From positions 124,001-188,000 of the forward strand of contig NZ_JANDBD010000012.1 of the NCBI RefSeq assembly GCF_024320865.1: a stretch of 64,000 bases of DNA. The letters are read 5' to 3'. Below are positions 9,601 through 17,054 of this stretch, in pieces. This DNA is from Mycolicibacterium arenosum. GTDB taxonomy: Bacteria; Actinomycetota; Actinomycetes; Mycobacteriales; Mycobacteriaceae. Each line of letters starts with the position of its first letter. Positions within the stretch are counted from its first letter, which is position 1. The position numbers and the translations under genes are program-made. The notes below the pieces were generated by a model. That model saw only the letters and a list, made by a program, of their open reading frames with translations, was not told the DNA's origin and made no database searches.

Positions 9601-10575
9601 GGCTGGATTCACGTGGCCAAGGCCACGATCGGCAAGCGCGCGTTCCTCGGCAACTCCGGCATCACGCAGCCCGGCCGCCGCGTACCCGACGACGGCCTGG
9701 TCGCGGTGCTCAGCGCCACCCCGCACAAGGCGAAGGCCGGGTCGTCGTGGCTGGGCAGCCCGCCCATCCGGTTGCGCCGGCAGCCGACCGCCGCCGACGT
9801 GCTGCGGACGTTCCACCCGTCGTTCGCGCTGAAGGTCAAACGCGCCACCGTCGAGACGTTCCGCATCATCCCGCTGTTCGTGACGTTCGCGATCGGTGTC
9901 GCCGTACTCGCCGGATTACATTGGGTGGCAACAGACTTCGGCTGGTGGTGGGCGGCACTCGCGGGCGGGCTGATCCTGCTCACCGCGGGCGCCGTCGCGG
10001 GTGCCATCGCCGTCGCCGCCAAGTGGCTTGTGATAGGACGCATCGAGGCGGTGGAGCATCCGCTCTGGTCGTCGTTCGTCTGGCGCAACGAGGTCGCCGA
10101 CACCTTCGTCGAAACCGTTGCGGCGCCGTGGTTCGCCCGCGCCGCCAGCGGCACCTTCGTGATGAACCTGTGGCTGCGCTCCCTCGGCGCCTCGATCGGA
10201 CGCGGCGTGTGGTGCGAAACCTATTGGCTTCCGGAGGCGGATCTCGTCACCCTCGGTCGTGGAGCGACGGTGAACCGCGGCTGCGTGGTGCAGACTCACC
10301 TGTTCCACGACCGGATCATGCGCATGGACACCGTCGTGCTCGAGGACGGTGCCACGCTCGGACCGCACTGCGTGGCGCTACCCGCGGCCCGAATCGGGGC
10401 CGGCGCCACCGTCGGACCGGCGTCGCTGGTGATGCGCGGTGACGAGGTCCCCGCGTCGACGCGCTGGCAGGGCAATCCCATAGCACCGTGGAACACGTTC
10501 AAAAAGAAGCGGAATCCCTCACCGAAAACAGCCAAGAACAAACGAACTAGAGATGCTGGAGCCGTACAGGCGTGA
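6619..10575 (+). CDS. Pls/PosA-type single-module NRPS, probable poly-lysine synthetase
   Basis: This membrane-bound synthetase (1318 aa) matches the plan and size of epsilon-poly-L-lysine synthetase of Streptomyces (about 1319 aa). Order: adenylation domain (25-500; FTSGSTGTPKG at 163-173, NTYGPTE at 300-306, the SGK lysine K490), thiolation domain with phosphopantetheine Ser544 in LGGGSL, hydrophobic pairs near 615-680, 850-930 and 1085-1150, and three hexapeptide-repeat acyltransferase-like domains (about 750-840, 935-1060, 1170-1300). There is no thioesterase or normal condensation domain. Residues at the ten specificity positions read D-A-E-S-I-G-T-V-V-K; the acidic third position points to a basic side chain, and as I remember it the lysine code is DAESIGSVCK-like. 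Lysine is therefore a prediction; diaminobutyrate, ornithine or beta-lysine remain possible. The gene overlaps the peptidase gene by GTGA. Confidence 0.88.
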   Translation: MTEGETNEIDAPVSELPSQYVLSGRAPEPRTLIDILYAAAEKHPDSPAIDDGDVQLTYAELVADIEESVEWLATRGIGRGDRIGIRMPSGSYALYVAILSALAAGAAYVPVDADDPDERAELVFGEAQVVAVITEAGLVRGPGSSRGWRADRPSLRDDAWIIFTSGSTGTPKGVAVTHRNAAAFVDAEAQIFLQSNPLGPNDRVLAGLSVAFDASCEEMWLAWRHGACLVPAPRSLVRSGMDLGPWLVSRDITVVSTVPTLAALWPAEALEAVRLLIFGGEACPPELVERLAVDGREVWNTYGPTEATVVACLAQLDGTGPVSIGLPLPGWDLAVVDKDARPVAFGEIGELVIGGVGLARYLDPEKDAEKYAPMPTLGWARAYRSGDLVRLEPDGLYFQGRADDQVKVGGRRIELGEVDSALVHLPGVSGGAAAVRKTASGTPLLVGYIASADPGFDLAAARAALAESLPAALVPRLVLVDELPTRTSGKVDRNALPWPVEGVTGADDPDLGGTTGWLAGLWRDVLAAPIDGPEADFHALGGGSLSAAQLVAAMRAKYPQVTVADLYDHPRLGSLAGYLDELAPPPQVETRSVRKVSRLTQLAQLAASLPLATLTGMQWVVWLGVLNNLAADLALVPWAVPVSWWWLLAGFLIFVTPLGRMAIAVIGARILIGSLEPGTYPRGGSVHLRVWLAERLGEASGAENQAGAPWLVYYARALGNKVGKGVDLHSSPPVTGMLTLGHRCSIEPEVDLTGHWIDGDLFHVGPITVGNDATIGARTTLLPNAVVGKNADVAPGSGVVGKVKAGQYWKGSPAVKSGKARHPWPDERPSRRPFWVAMYGITSVLLGGVPLAALGAGLATLALAVRDTPSLTAALVPLVAWSPVATLVAVFVYAALTVVGVRLLSLGLREGYHPVRSRVGWQLWATERLMDAARNYLFPIYASLLTPWWLRLLGATIGKGTEISTALLTPKFTVVEDGAFLADDTMVASYELGGGWIHVAKATIGKRAFLGNSGITQPGRRVPDDGLVAVLSATPHKAKAGSSWLGSPPIRLRRQPTAADVLRTFHPSFALKVKRATVETFRIIPLFVTFAIGVAVLAGLHWVATDFGWWWAALAGGLILLTAGAVAGAIAVAAKWLVIGRIEAVEHPLWSSFVWRNEVADTFVETVAAPWFARAASGTFVMNLWLRSLGASIGRGVWCETYWLPEADLVTLGRGATVNRGCVVQTHLFHDRIMRMDTVVLEDGATLGPHCVALPAARIGAGATVGPASLVMRGDEVPASTRWQGNPIAPWNTFKKKRNPSPKTAKNKRTRDAGAVQA

Positions 10576-11906
10576 CCCGTACCCCAAAGAAGACCTCGCG
10601 CGCAAACAACCCGCCCGTCATCGACCCCTACATCCCGGCCAACGGCAACTTCGGCTACCGGGTGTCTCGGTACGAACTCGAGCTCGAGTACAAGGTCAGC
10701 GCCAACCGCCTGTCCGGCGGGGCCACCATCACGGCCGCCACGCTCGCCTCGCTCAAGACATTCACCCTCGACCTGGCCGATTCGCTGACGGTGTCCAAGG
10801 TTTCGGTGAACGGACATCGGCCGCAGTTCCGCCACGCCGGAGGCAAGCTGCACGTGACGCTGTCGTCGGCGCTGCCCGCGGGGGCCGCGATGTCGGTGCA
10901 GGTGCGCTATGCGGGCAATCCCCGCCCGATCCGATCCCTCTGGGGCGAAGTCGGATTCGAGGAACTGTCCAACGGAGCACTCGTCGCGGGCCAGCCCAAC
11001 GGCGCGGCGTCGTGGTTCCCGTGTGACGACCATCCGAGTTCGAAGGCCAGCTACCGCATCCAGATCGCCACCGACAACCCGTACCACGCGGTGGCCAACG
11101 GCAAGCTGGTCTCCAAGCGCACCAGGGCGGCGCTGACCACGTGGACGTACGAACTGGCCGAGCCCACGTCGACGTACCTCGTCACGCTGCAGATCGGCGA
11201 GTACCAGTCGCATCGGCTCGCGAAGTCCCCGGTGCCGATGCACGCCGCGCTGCCGCACCGGCTCAAACGACACTTCGATCACGACTTCGGCAGGCAGCCC
11301 GACATGATGAAGCTCTTCATCGAGTTGTTCGGGCCGTATCCGATGGCAACCGGCTACACCGTCGTCGTGACCGATGACGAGCTCGAGATTCCGCTTGAGG
11401 CGCAGGGCATTTCGATCTTCGGCGCCAACCACTGCGACGGCCACCGCACATCCGAGCGCCTCATCGCCCACGAGTTGGCGCATCAGTGGTTCGGCAACTC
11501 GGTGACCGCGCGGCGGTGGCGCGACATCTGGCTGCACGAGGGCTTCGCCTGTTACGCCGAGTGGCTGTGGTCGGAGCGGTCCGGCGGCAAGACCGCCGAC
11601 GAGTGGGCCAAGCACTACCACCACAAGCTCACCTCGTCGCCGCAGAATCTGCTGCTGTCGAACCCCGGCCCGCGCGACATGTTCGACGACCGCGTGTACA
11701 AGCGCGGCGCGTGTGCGCTGCACGCCCTGCGCGGCACGATCGGTGACGACAACTTCTTCACGCTGTTGCGGGACTGGACGACCCGACACCGGCACGCCAC
11801 CGCCGTCACCGACGACTTCACCGGTCTGGCAGCCAACTACTCCGACGTGTCGCTGCGCCCGCTGTGGCAGGCGTGGCTCTACGCCACGGCGGTCCCACCC
11901 CTGTGA
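10572..11906 (+). CDS. M1-family zinc metallopeptidase, coupled to the Pls-like synthetase
   Basis: A 444-residue protein with an N-terminal beta-sandwich (30-215) and a gluzincin catalytic domain. Zinc ligands are seen in HELAH (300-304) and E323 of LHEGFACYAE. The exopeptidase GxMEN motif is absent; at its place stands IPLEAQGISIF (273-283), so aminopeptidase specificity may be altered. The C-terminal helical domain of large M1 enzymes is missing. It has no signal peptide. GTGA overlaps at both ends couple it to the synthetase and to the flippase-like gene. In Streptomyces, poly-lysine producers carry a poly-lysine-degrading aminopeptidase gene beside the synthetase, so a protective or trimming role toward the polymer is a reasonable inference. 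Confidence 0.85.
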   Translation: MTRTPKKTSRANNPPVIDPYIPANGNFGYRVSRYELELEYKVSANRLSGGATITAATLASLKTFTLDLADSLTVSKVSVNGHRPQFRHAGGKLHVTLSSALPAGAAMSVQVRYAGNPRPIRSLWGEVGFEELSNGALVAGQPNGAASWFPCDDHPSSKASYRIQIATDNPYHAVANGKLVSKRTRAALTTWTYELAEPTSTYLVTLQIGEYQSHRLAKSPVPMHAALPHRLKRHFDHDFGRQPDMMKLFIELFGPYPMATGYTVVVTDDELEIPLEAQGISIFGANHCDGHRTSERLIAHELAHQWFGNSVTARRWRDIWLHEGFACYAEWLWSERSGGKTADEWAKHYHHKLTSSPQNLLLSNPGPRDMFDDRVYKRGACALHALRGTIGDDNFFTLLRDWTTRHRHATAVTDDFTGLAANYSDVSLRPLWQAWLYATAVPPL

Positions 11907-13195
11907 CGGACGGGGCGGTACCGGCCCAGGGCCCGGTCACACGCAGCAGCGTGCTCCGGGTCGGCGCCGCGACCGTCGTCAGCGCGCTGTGCGGCTACGC
12001 CGTGCTGTACCTGGCCGCCCGCGATCTCGAGCCCGCGGGTTTCTCGGTGTTCGCGGTGTTCTGGGGCGCCTTCGGGCTCTTCGCGGGTGCCGCCAACGGG
12101 CTGCTGCAGGAGTCGACGCGCGAGGTGCGCGACGCCCAGCGGGTCGAGACCGGGCACGGCCCGCACACCAACCCGATGCGGCTGGCCGCGGGTGTCGCCG
12201 TCGTCGCCGCTCTGGCCATCGCAGGCACGTCGCCGCTGTGGGCCGGGCACGTGTTCGCCGATCTGCGCCTACTGAGCGTCGCGCTGCTCAGCGCGGGCCT
12301 GGCCGGCTTCTGCCTGCACGCGACGCTGCTGGGCGTGCTCGCCGGAGTGGACCGCTGGACCGGCTACGGCACGCTCATCGTCGGGGACGCCGCGATGCGG
12401 GTGATCGTCGCGACGGCCACGTTCATGGTCGGCTGGGGACTCGGCGGTTACCTGTGGGCGACCGTCGCCGGTTCATTCGCCTGGCTGGCACTGCTGCTGG
12501 CGTCGGCGCCGACGCGCGCGGCCGCGCGGCTGCTGACGCCGGGCACGGCCGCGACGTTCCTGCGCGGCGCGGGCCACTCGATCGCCGCGGCGGGCGCCAG
12601 CGCGGTGCTGATCATGGGTTTCCCGGTGCTGCTGAAGGCCACGTCGGCCGAACTCGGCGCGACCGGCGGCGTGGTGATCCTCGCCGTCACGCTGACCCGC
12701 GCGCCGCTGCTGGTGCCGCTGACGGCCATGCAGGGCAACCTGATCGCGCATTTCGTCGATGCGAGGGAACACCCTGGGGCAGGAGCGAAGCGACTCGGGG
12801 GATTCATCGCGTTGCGCTCCCTGGTCGGTCCAACCCTGCTCACGGTGGCGTTCGGCGGCGTGGCCGTGCTGATCGCCGGGCTGGCCGGACCGTGGCTGCT
12901 GCGCACCGCCTTCGGGCCCGACTACGTGGCGGGCGGCGCGCTGCTGGCGTGGCTGACGACGGCCGCGATCGTCATCGCCCTGCTGACGCTGACGGGCGCA
13001 GCCACCGTCGCGGCCGCACAGCAGCGGGCCTACGCGGCGGGCTGGATCGGCGCGACGCTCGCGTCGGCCCTGCTGCTGTTGCTGCCGCTGGATCTGGAGA
13101 CGCGCACCGTCGTCGCGCTGACGTGCGGACCGCTGGTCGGGATCGTCGTGCACCTGACGGCGCTGAGCCGGGTTCCCCCAAGAATCACCGTGTAG
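11903..13195 (+). CDS. Flippase-like multi-spanning membrane protein (Rv3630 type)
   Basis: A 430-residue integral membrane protein with about 12 hydrophobic segments, the pattern of MATE/Wzx-type polysaccharide flippases (MVF superfamily). No catalytic motif is expected. The GTG at 11903 is chosen because it overlaps the peptidase stop (GTGA) and gives a short N-terminus before the first membrane segment. It stands directly before ppgS, as Rv3630 does in M. tuberculosis, so moving polyprenyl-phosphate-linked galactosamine across the membrane is the obvious guess. Here it is also the third gene of the Pls-like operon, so export of a polymer or intermediate is an alternative. Confidence 0.8.
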   Translation: MTDGAVPAQGPVTRSSVLRVGAATVVSALCGYAVLYLAARDLEPAGFSVFAVFWGAFGLFAGAANGLLQESTREVRDAQRVETGHGPHTNPMRLAAGVAVVAALAIAGTSPLWAGHVFADLRLLSVALLSAGLAGFCLHATLLGVLAGVDRWTGYGTLIVGDAAMRVIVATATFMVGWGLGGYLWATVAGSFAWLALLLASAPTRAAARLLTPGTAATFLRGAGHSIAAAGASAVLIMGFPVLLKATSAELGATGGVVILAVTLTRAPLLVPLTAMQGNLIAHFVDAREHPGAGAKRLGGFIALRSLVGPTLLTVAFGGVAVLIAGLAGPWLLRTAFGPDYVAGGALLAWLTTAAIVIALLTLTGAATVAAAQQRAYAAGWIGATLASALLLLLPLDLETRTVVALTCGPLVGIVVHLTALSRVPPRITV

Positions 13196-13198
13196 TTT
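13193..13198 (+). promoter_or_regulatory. Candidate -10 box of ppgS
   Basis: TAGTTT begins on the stop codon of the flippase gene and lies 6 bp before the ATC at 13205 that occupies the expected start position of ppgS. Confidence 0.45.
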
Positions 13199-13204
13199 GT
13201 TCGC

Positions 13205-13912
13205 ATCGACACCCCGGCCACGGGTTACGACGACGTCTGGATCATCGTTCCCGCCTTCAACGAAGCGAGCGTCATCGGCGAAGTGATCGCCGACGTGCGC
13301 AGCGTTTTCGACCACGTGGTGTGTGTCGACGACGGCAGCGGTGACGGCACCGGGGATCGCGCATACGCCGCGGGCGCACACGTCGTGCGGCATCCGGTGA
13401 ACCTCGGCCAGGGCGCCGCCATCCAGACCGGCGTCGAATACGCCCGCAGCAGGCCGGGTTCCGCGGTGTTCGCGACGTTCGACGCCGACGGCCAGCATCG
13501 CGTCAAGGACGTCGTGCGGATGATCGACCGGCTCACCGCCGACGATCTCGACATCGTCGTGGGCACGCGCTTCGGTGGCGGTCGGCCGCCCGCGGCGATG
13601 CCGTGGCTGCGACGGTTGCTGTTCCCGCTGATCGCCAAGCTCAGCCCCGCCAGCCGCAAGCTCGGGCTCACCGACGCGCACAACGGGCTGCGCGTGTTCA
13701 ACAGGACCGTCGCCGACGGGCTCAACCTCACGATGAGCGGCATGAGCCACGCCAGCGAGTTCATCTCGCTGATCGTCGAGAACGGCTGGAAGGCCGGCGA
13801 GGAACCGGTCGAGATCCTTTACACCGAGTACTCGATGTCCAAGGGACAGCCGCTGGTCAACGGCGTCAACATCGTCTTCGACGGCATGCTGCGCGGGAGG
13901 ATGCGAAAGTGA
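13205..13912 (+). CDS. ppgS: Polyprenyl-phospho-N-acetylgalactosaminyl synthase (Rv3631 ortholog)
   Basis: A GT-A fold family 2 glycosyltransferase. The M. tuberculosis ortholog makes polyprenyl-phospho-GalNAc, the donor for the galactosamine on arabinogalactan. Motifs: IIVPAFNE at the N-terminus, VDDGSGDGT for nucleotide binding, DADGQH as the metal-binding DxD-like site and GTRFGGG near the acceptor side. The start is odd. No ATG, GTG or TTG exists in frame between the upstream stop (TAG at 13193) and the GTG at 13283, and starting there would delete the nucleotide-binding strand. An ATC at 13205 sits exactly where the start should be, 6 bp after TAGTTT. The length from there is 235 aa, close to the 241 I remember for Rv3631. 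Confidence 0.85.
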   Translation: MDTPATGYDDVWIIVPAFNEASVIGEVIADVRSVFDHVVCVDDGSGDGTGDRAYAAGAHVVRHPVNLGQGAAIQTGVEYARSRPGSAVFATFDADGQHRVKDVVRMIDRLTADDLDIVVGTRFGGGRPPAAMPWLRRLLFPLIAKLSPASRKLGLTDAHNGLRVFNRTVADGLNLTMSGMSHASEFISLIVENGWKAGEEPVEILYTEYSMSKGQPLVNGVNIVFDGMLRGRMRK

Positions 13913-14250
13913 ACTGGATTCAGGTTCTGCTGATCGCGTCGGTCATCGTGCTGCTGGTGTACCTGCTGCGCTCGCGGCGCAGCGCGCAGGCCAGGGCCTG
14001 GGTGAAGCTCGGCTACGTGTTGTTCGTCGTCGCGGCGGTGTACGCCATCGTGCGGCCCGACGACACCACGATCGTGGCGAACTGGCTCGGCGTGGCGAGG
14101 GGGGCCGACCTCATCGGCTACGCGCTGATCGTCGCGTTCCTGTTCACCACCATCAGCACCTACCTGCGGTTCAAGGACCTCGAGCTGCGGTACGCGCAGT
14201 TGGCGCGCTCGATCGCCCTCGACGGCGCGCGGGCCCCGGACGAGCGCTAG
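13909..14250 (+). CDS. Small membrane protein, DUF2304 (Rv3632 type), PpgS partner
   Basis: A 113-residue protein with three hydrophobic segments (about 4-20, 36-50, 66-84) and an amphipathic basic C-terminus. It belongs to the DUF2304 family. Its GTG start overlaps the ppgS stop (GTGA), and the same pair in M. tuberculosis is reported to work together, the small protein helping to anchor or activate PpgS at the membrane. Its stop codon shares a CTAG tetranucleotide with the stop of the convergent galE1 gene. Confidence 0.85.
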   Translation: MNWIQVLLIASVIVLLVYLLRSRRSAQARAWVKLGYVLFVVAAVYAIVRPDDTTIVANWLGVARGADLIGYALIVAFLFTTISTYLRFKDLELRYAQLARSIALDGARAPDER

Positions 14251-15188
14251 ATCTCGCCGCGGAAGAAGTCCACCGTACGGTCGACGCCCTCGGCCAGCGC
14301 CACCTTCGGCGTCCAACCGAGCACGTCCTGCGCCCGGCCGATCGCGAGCTGCGACCGCTTGAGGTCGCCGAGGCGCGGCGGGTGGAACTCCGGCTCGTCG
14401 GGCTTACCCGCGGACGCGGCGATGGCCGAATGCATCTGCGCCGTCGAGGTTTCCACGCCGGTGCCGACGTTGAAGCGCAGGCCTCCACCGACCTCGCCGC
14501 CCGCCCGTACGAACGCGTCCACCACGTCGTCGACGAACACGTAGTCGCGGGTGTCGGTGCCGTCGCCGAAGATCTTCGTCGGCCGGTCCGCCAGCAGCGC
14601 GCGGGCGAAGATCGCGACGACACCGGCCTCGCCGTGCGGATCCTGCCGAGGCCCGTAGACGTTGGCGGGCGCGATGTGCGAGCAGTCCAGGCCGTAGAGG
14701 TTACGGAACATGTTGAGGTACACCTCGCCGCAGACCTTGCTGGCCGCATAGGGCGACGAGGGGTCGACGGGCATCTCCTCGGTGGTCGGGTAGCCCGGCG
14801 GGTTCTTGCCGTAGATCGAGCCACCGGACGAGGTGTGCACGATCTTGCGGACGCCTGCCTGCCGCGCCGCCTCGGCCAGCCGCACGGTACCGACGACGTT
14901 GACCGCCGAATCGCGCTGCGGGTCGTCGACGGACAGCTTCACCGAGATCTGCGCAGCGAGGTGGAACACCACCTCGGGCCGGGTGTCGGCCAGCAAGCTC
15001 ACCAGGTCGGCTTCCACGATGTCGGCCTTCGCGAACTCGAAGGCGTCGTGGCGTTCGGCGTTCACGATGTTCTCACTGCGCCCGGAGCTCAGATCGTCGA
15101 CGCCGACCACGTGGTGACCGTCCGCGAGGAGGCGGTCCACCAGCGTCGATCCGATGAAACCCGCAGCACCTGTGACCAGAGTTCGCAC
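14247..15188 (-). CDS. galE1: UDP-glucose/UDP-GlcNAc 4-epimerase family protein (Rv3634c ortholog)
   Basis: An extended short-chain dehydrogenase of 313 residues, normal for bacterial GalE. It has the NAD-binding GAAGFIGS motif (8-15) and the catalytic YAASK motif (in SPYAASKVCG), with the upstream Ser in HTSSGGSIYG. The family interconverts UDP-Glc/UDP-Gal, and in mycobacteria this enzyme supplies UDP-Gal for the galactan. Its place next to ppgS also makes UDP-GalNAc supply plausible. It starts with GTG at 15188, preceded by TAAGGT at 6 bp and no Shine-Dalgarno site. It is divergent from the membrane protein gene at 15245. Confidence 0.9.
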   Translation of the reverse strand: MRTLVTGAAGFIGSTLVDRLLADGHHVVGVDDLSSGRSENIVNAERHDAFEFAKADIVEADLVSLLADTRPEVVFHLAAQISVKLSVDDPQRDSAVNVVGTVRLAEAARQAGVRKIVHTSSGGSIYGKNPPGYPTTEEMPVDPSSPYAASKVCGEVYLNMFRNLYGLDCSHIAPANVYGPRQDPHGEAGVVAIFARALLADRPTKIFGDGTDTRDYVFVDDVVDAFVRAGGEVGGGLRFNVGTGVETSTAQMHSAIAASAGKPDEPEFHPPRLGDLKRSQLAIGRAQDVLGWTPKVALAEGVDRTVDFFRGEI

Positions 15189-15194
15189 CGGGCC

Positions 15195-15200
15195 ACCTTA
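15195..15200 (-). promoter_or_regulatory. Candidate -10 box of galE1
   Basis: TAAGGT with a 6-bp gap to the GTG at 15188; leaderless spacing. Confidence 0.5.
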
Positions 15201-15230
15201 CCGATCGCACCTGACGCCTCCGTGGGTCCG

Positions 15231-15236
15231 TACAGT
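15231..15236 (+). promoter_or_regulatory. Candidate -10 box of the Rv3635-like gene
   Basis: TACAGT lies 8 bp before the ATG at 15245, divergent from the galE1 promoter in a 56-bp gap. Confidence 0.4.
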
Positions 15237-15244
15237 CGCGGGCG

Positions 15245-17014
15245 ATGTCCAGGGTCGCCCGCACCGCCGTGGTGCTCATCGCACTGCAACTGGTGCTGAG
15301 GGCGGTGCTCGCATTCGGCGGCTACTTCTACTGGGACGACCTCATCCTGATCGGCCGGGCCGGCACCCAGACCCTGCTGTCGCCGACCTACCTCTTCGAC
15401 GACCACGACGGCCACGTCATGCCGGGAGCGTTCCTGGTCGCGGGCGGCATCACCCGACTGGCGCCGCTGAACTGGTTCTGGCCGGCGCTCAGCCTGGTCC
15501 TGCTGCAACTGCTCGCCTCGCTGGCCCTGTTGCGGGCGCTGCACACGATCCTCGGCTGGCGGCCGGTGCTGCTGATCCCGCTGACGTTCGCGCTGTTCAC
15601 CCCGCTGGGCGTGCCGGCGTTCGCGTGGTGGGCCGCGGGCCTGAACGCGCTACCGATGATCGCGGCCATGGCGTGGGTGAGCGCCGACGCGATACTCCTG
15701 GTCCGGACGGGTGACCGGCGCTACGCCGTCACGGGGACGGCGGTGTTCCTGATCGGTCTGCTGTTCTTCGAGAAGGCCGCGGTGATCCCGTTCGTCGCCG
15801 TCGTGGTGACCGTGCTGCTGGCCTACGTTCGCGGCGAGCAGGTGCGGACGGTGTGGCAGCGCGGTCGACCGCTCTGGGTGGCGACCGCCGCCGTGACGGT
15901 CGCCTGGATCGGCGTCTACCTGCTGGTGGTCGATCAGCAGCGGTGGAGCTTCGACCTCGGGATGACGTGGGAGCTGTTGTCGCGCTCCGTCACCCACGGC
16001 ATCGTGCCGGGTCTGGTCGGAGGGCCGTGGGAGTGGCAGCGCTGGGCGCCGGCCTCGCCGTGGGCCACTCCGTCGGCGGTCGTGATGGTGCTCGGCTGGG
16101 TCGTGCTCGGCGCGGTCGTCGCGGTGTCGTTCATCCGCAAGCAGCGCATCGGGCCGGTGTGGGCGGCGGCCGCGGGGTACGCGGTCGCATGTCAGGTGCC
16201 GATTTACCTGATGCGGTCGTCGCAGTTCACCGCGCTCGAACTCGCGCAGACGCTGCGCTACCTGCCCGATCTCGTCGTCGTGCTGACGCTGCTGATGGCC
16301 GTCGGCTTGTGCGCTCCCAATCGCGCGGACAGCGGCCGGCTGGATGCGTCGCGCGCCCGCACCGTCGCGGTCGTCACCGCGGTCGCGCTGTTCGCGGCCA
16401 GCAGCGGGTACTCGACGGTGACGTTCCTGCGCAGCTGGCGAGACAACCCCACCCGGAACTACCTGGAGACCGCGGAAGCGGCTCTGGCGCAAGCGAACTC
16501 GGTGTCACAGGCGCCGATGCTGGATCAGGAGGTCGACCCGCTGATCCTGCAGCGGATTCAGTGGCCGGAGAACCTCGCAAGTCACGTGTTCGCGTTGCTG
16601 CGCGACCGGCCCGAGTTCGACGCGGCGACGACCGATCTCCGCATGTTCGATTCGACGGGCAGGATCCTGCCCGCGAAGGTGACGTGGGTGCGCTCGATCG
16701 TGCCGGGGCCGGACGCGACGTGCGGGTACCTGGTGCAGCCCTTGGACGGGCAAGCCCCGGTGCGCGTGCCACTCGACGGCCCGATGCTGCCCTCGGAGTG
16801 GACCGCGGAGATCAACTACCTCGCCAACAGCGACGGATCGCTGACGATGTCGATGACCGAGGGCGCCGAGACGAAGGTGCCGGTGCGGCCCGGCCTGAAT
16901 CGGGTGTTCGTCCGACTGTCCGGCGCCGGTGACGCGCTTCTGGTGCGCGCCAACACTTCTGCGCTGTCGGTGTGCCTCGCGGCCGGGCCGGTCGGATACC
17001 TCGCACCGGCGTAG
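15245..17014 (+). CDS. Polytopic membrane protein, probable GT-C-type glycosyltransferase (Rv3635 type)
   Basis: This 589-residue protein has about 11 hydrophobic segments in the first 390 residues, then a soluble, probably periplasmic C-terminal domain (about 400-589) with two cysteines near its end. After the first membrane segment comes YFYWDDLILIGR, an acidic pair in the first outer loop, the arrangement seen at the active site of GT-C enzymes that use polyprenyl-phosphate sugars. The neighbours (ppgS, its partner, galE1) fit a role in wall or lipid glycosylation. The M. tuberculosis ortholog Rv3635 is, as far as I recall, uncharacterised, so the enzyme class is an inference. Confidence 0.75.
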   Translation: MSRVARTAVVLIALQLVLRAVLAFGGYFYWDDLILIGRAGTQTLLSPTYLFDDHDGHVMPGAFLVAGGITRLAPLNWFWPALSLVLLQLLASLALLRALHTILGWRPVLLIPLTFALFTPLGVPAFAWWAAGLNALPMIAAMAWVSADAILLVRTGDRRYAVTGTAVFLIGLLFFEKAAVIPFVAVVVTVLLAYVRGEQVRTVWQRGRPLWVATAAVTVAWIGVYLLVVDQQRWSFDLGMTWELLSRSVTHGIVPGLVGGPWEWQRWAPASPWATPSAVVMVLGWVVLGAVVAVSFIRKQRIGPVWAAAAGYAVACQVPIYLMRSSQFTALELAQTLRYLPDLVVVLTLLMAVGLCAPNRADSGRLDASRARTVAVVTAVALFAASSGYSTVTFLRSWRDNPTRNYLETAEAALAQANSVSQAPMLDQEVDPLILQRIQWPENLASHVFALLRDRPEFDAATTDLRMFDSTGRILPAKVTWVRSIVPGPDATCGYLVQPLDGQAPVRVPLDGPMLPSEWTAEINYLANSDGSLTMSMTEGAETKVPVRPGLNRVFVRLSGAGDALLVRANTSALSVCLAAGPVGYLAPA

Positions 17015-17035
17015 GTGGGCGGCTGTGCCAAACTA

Positions 17036-17054
17036 GTAAGTATGACTAACTTAC
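17036..17054. promoter_or_regulatory. Short inverted repeat over the start codon of the CMD-family gene
   Basis: GTAAGT and ACTTAC, separated by 7 bp, flank the ATG at 17042. The AT-rich character stands out locally. It could be an operator for a TetR-like regulator, though none is encoded nearby, or a structure masking initiation. Confidence 0.3.
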
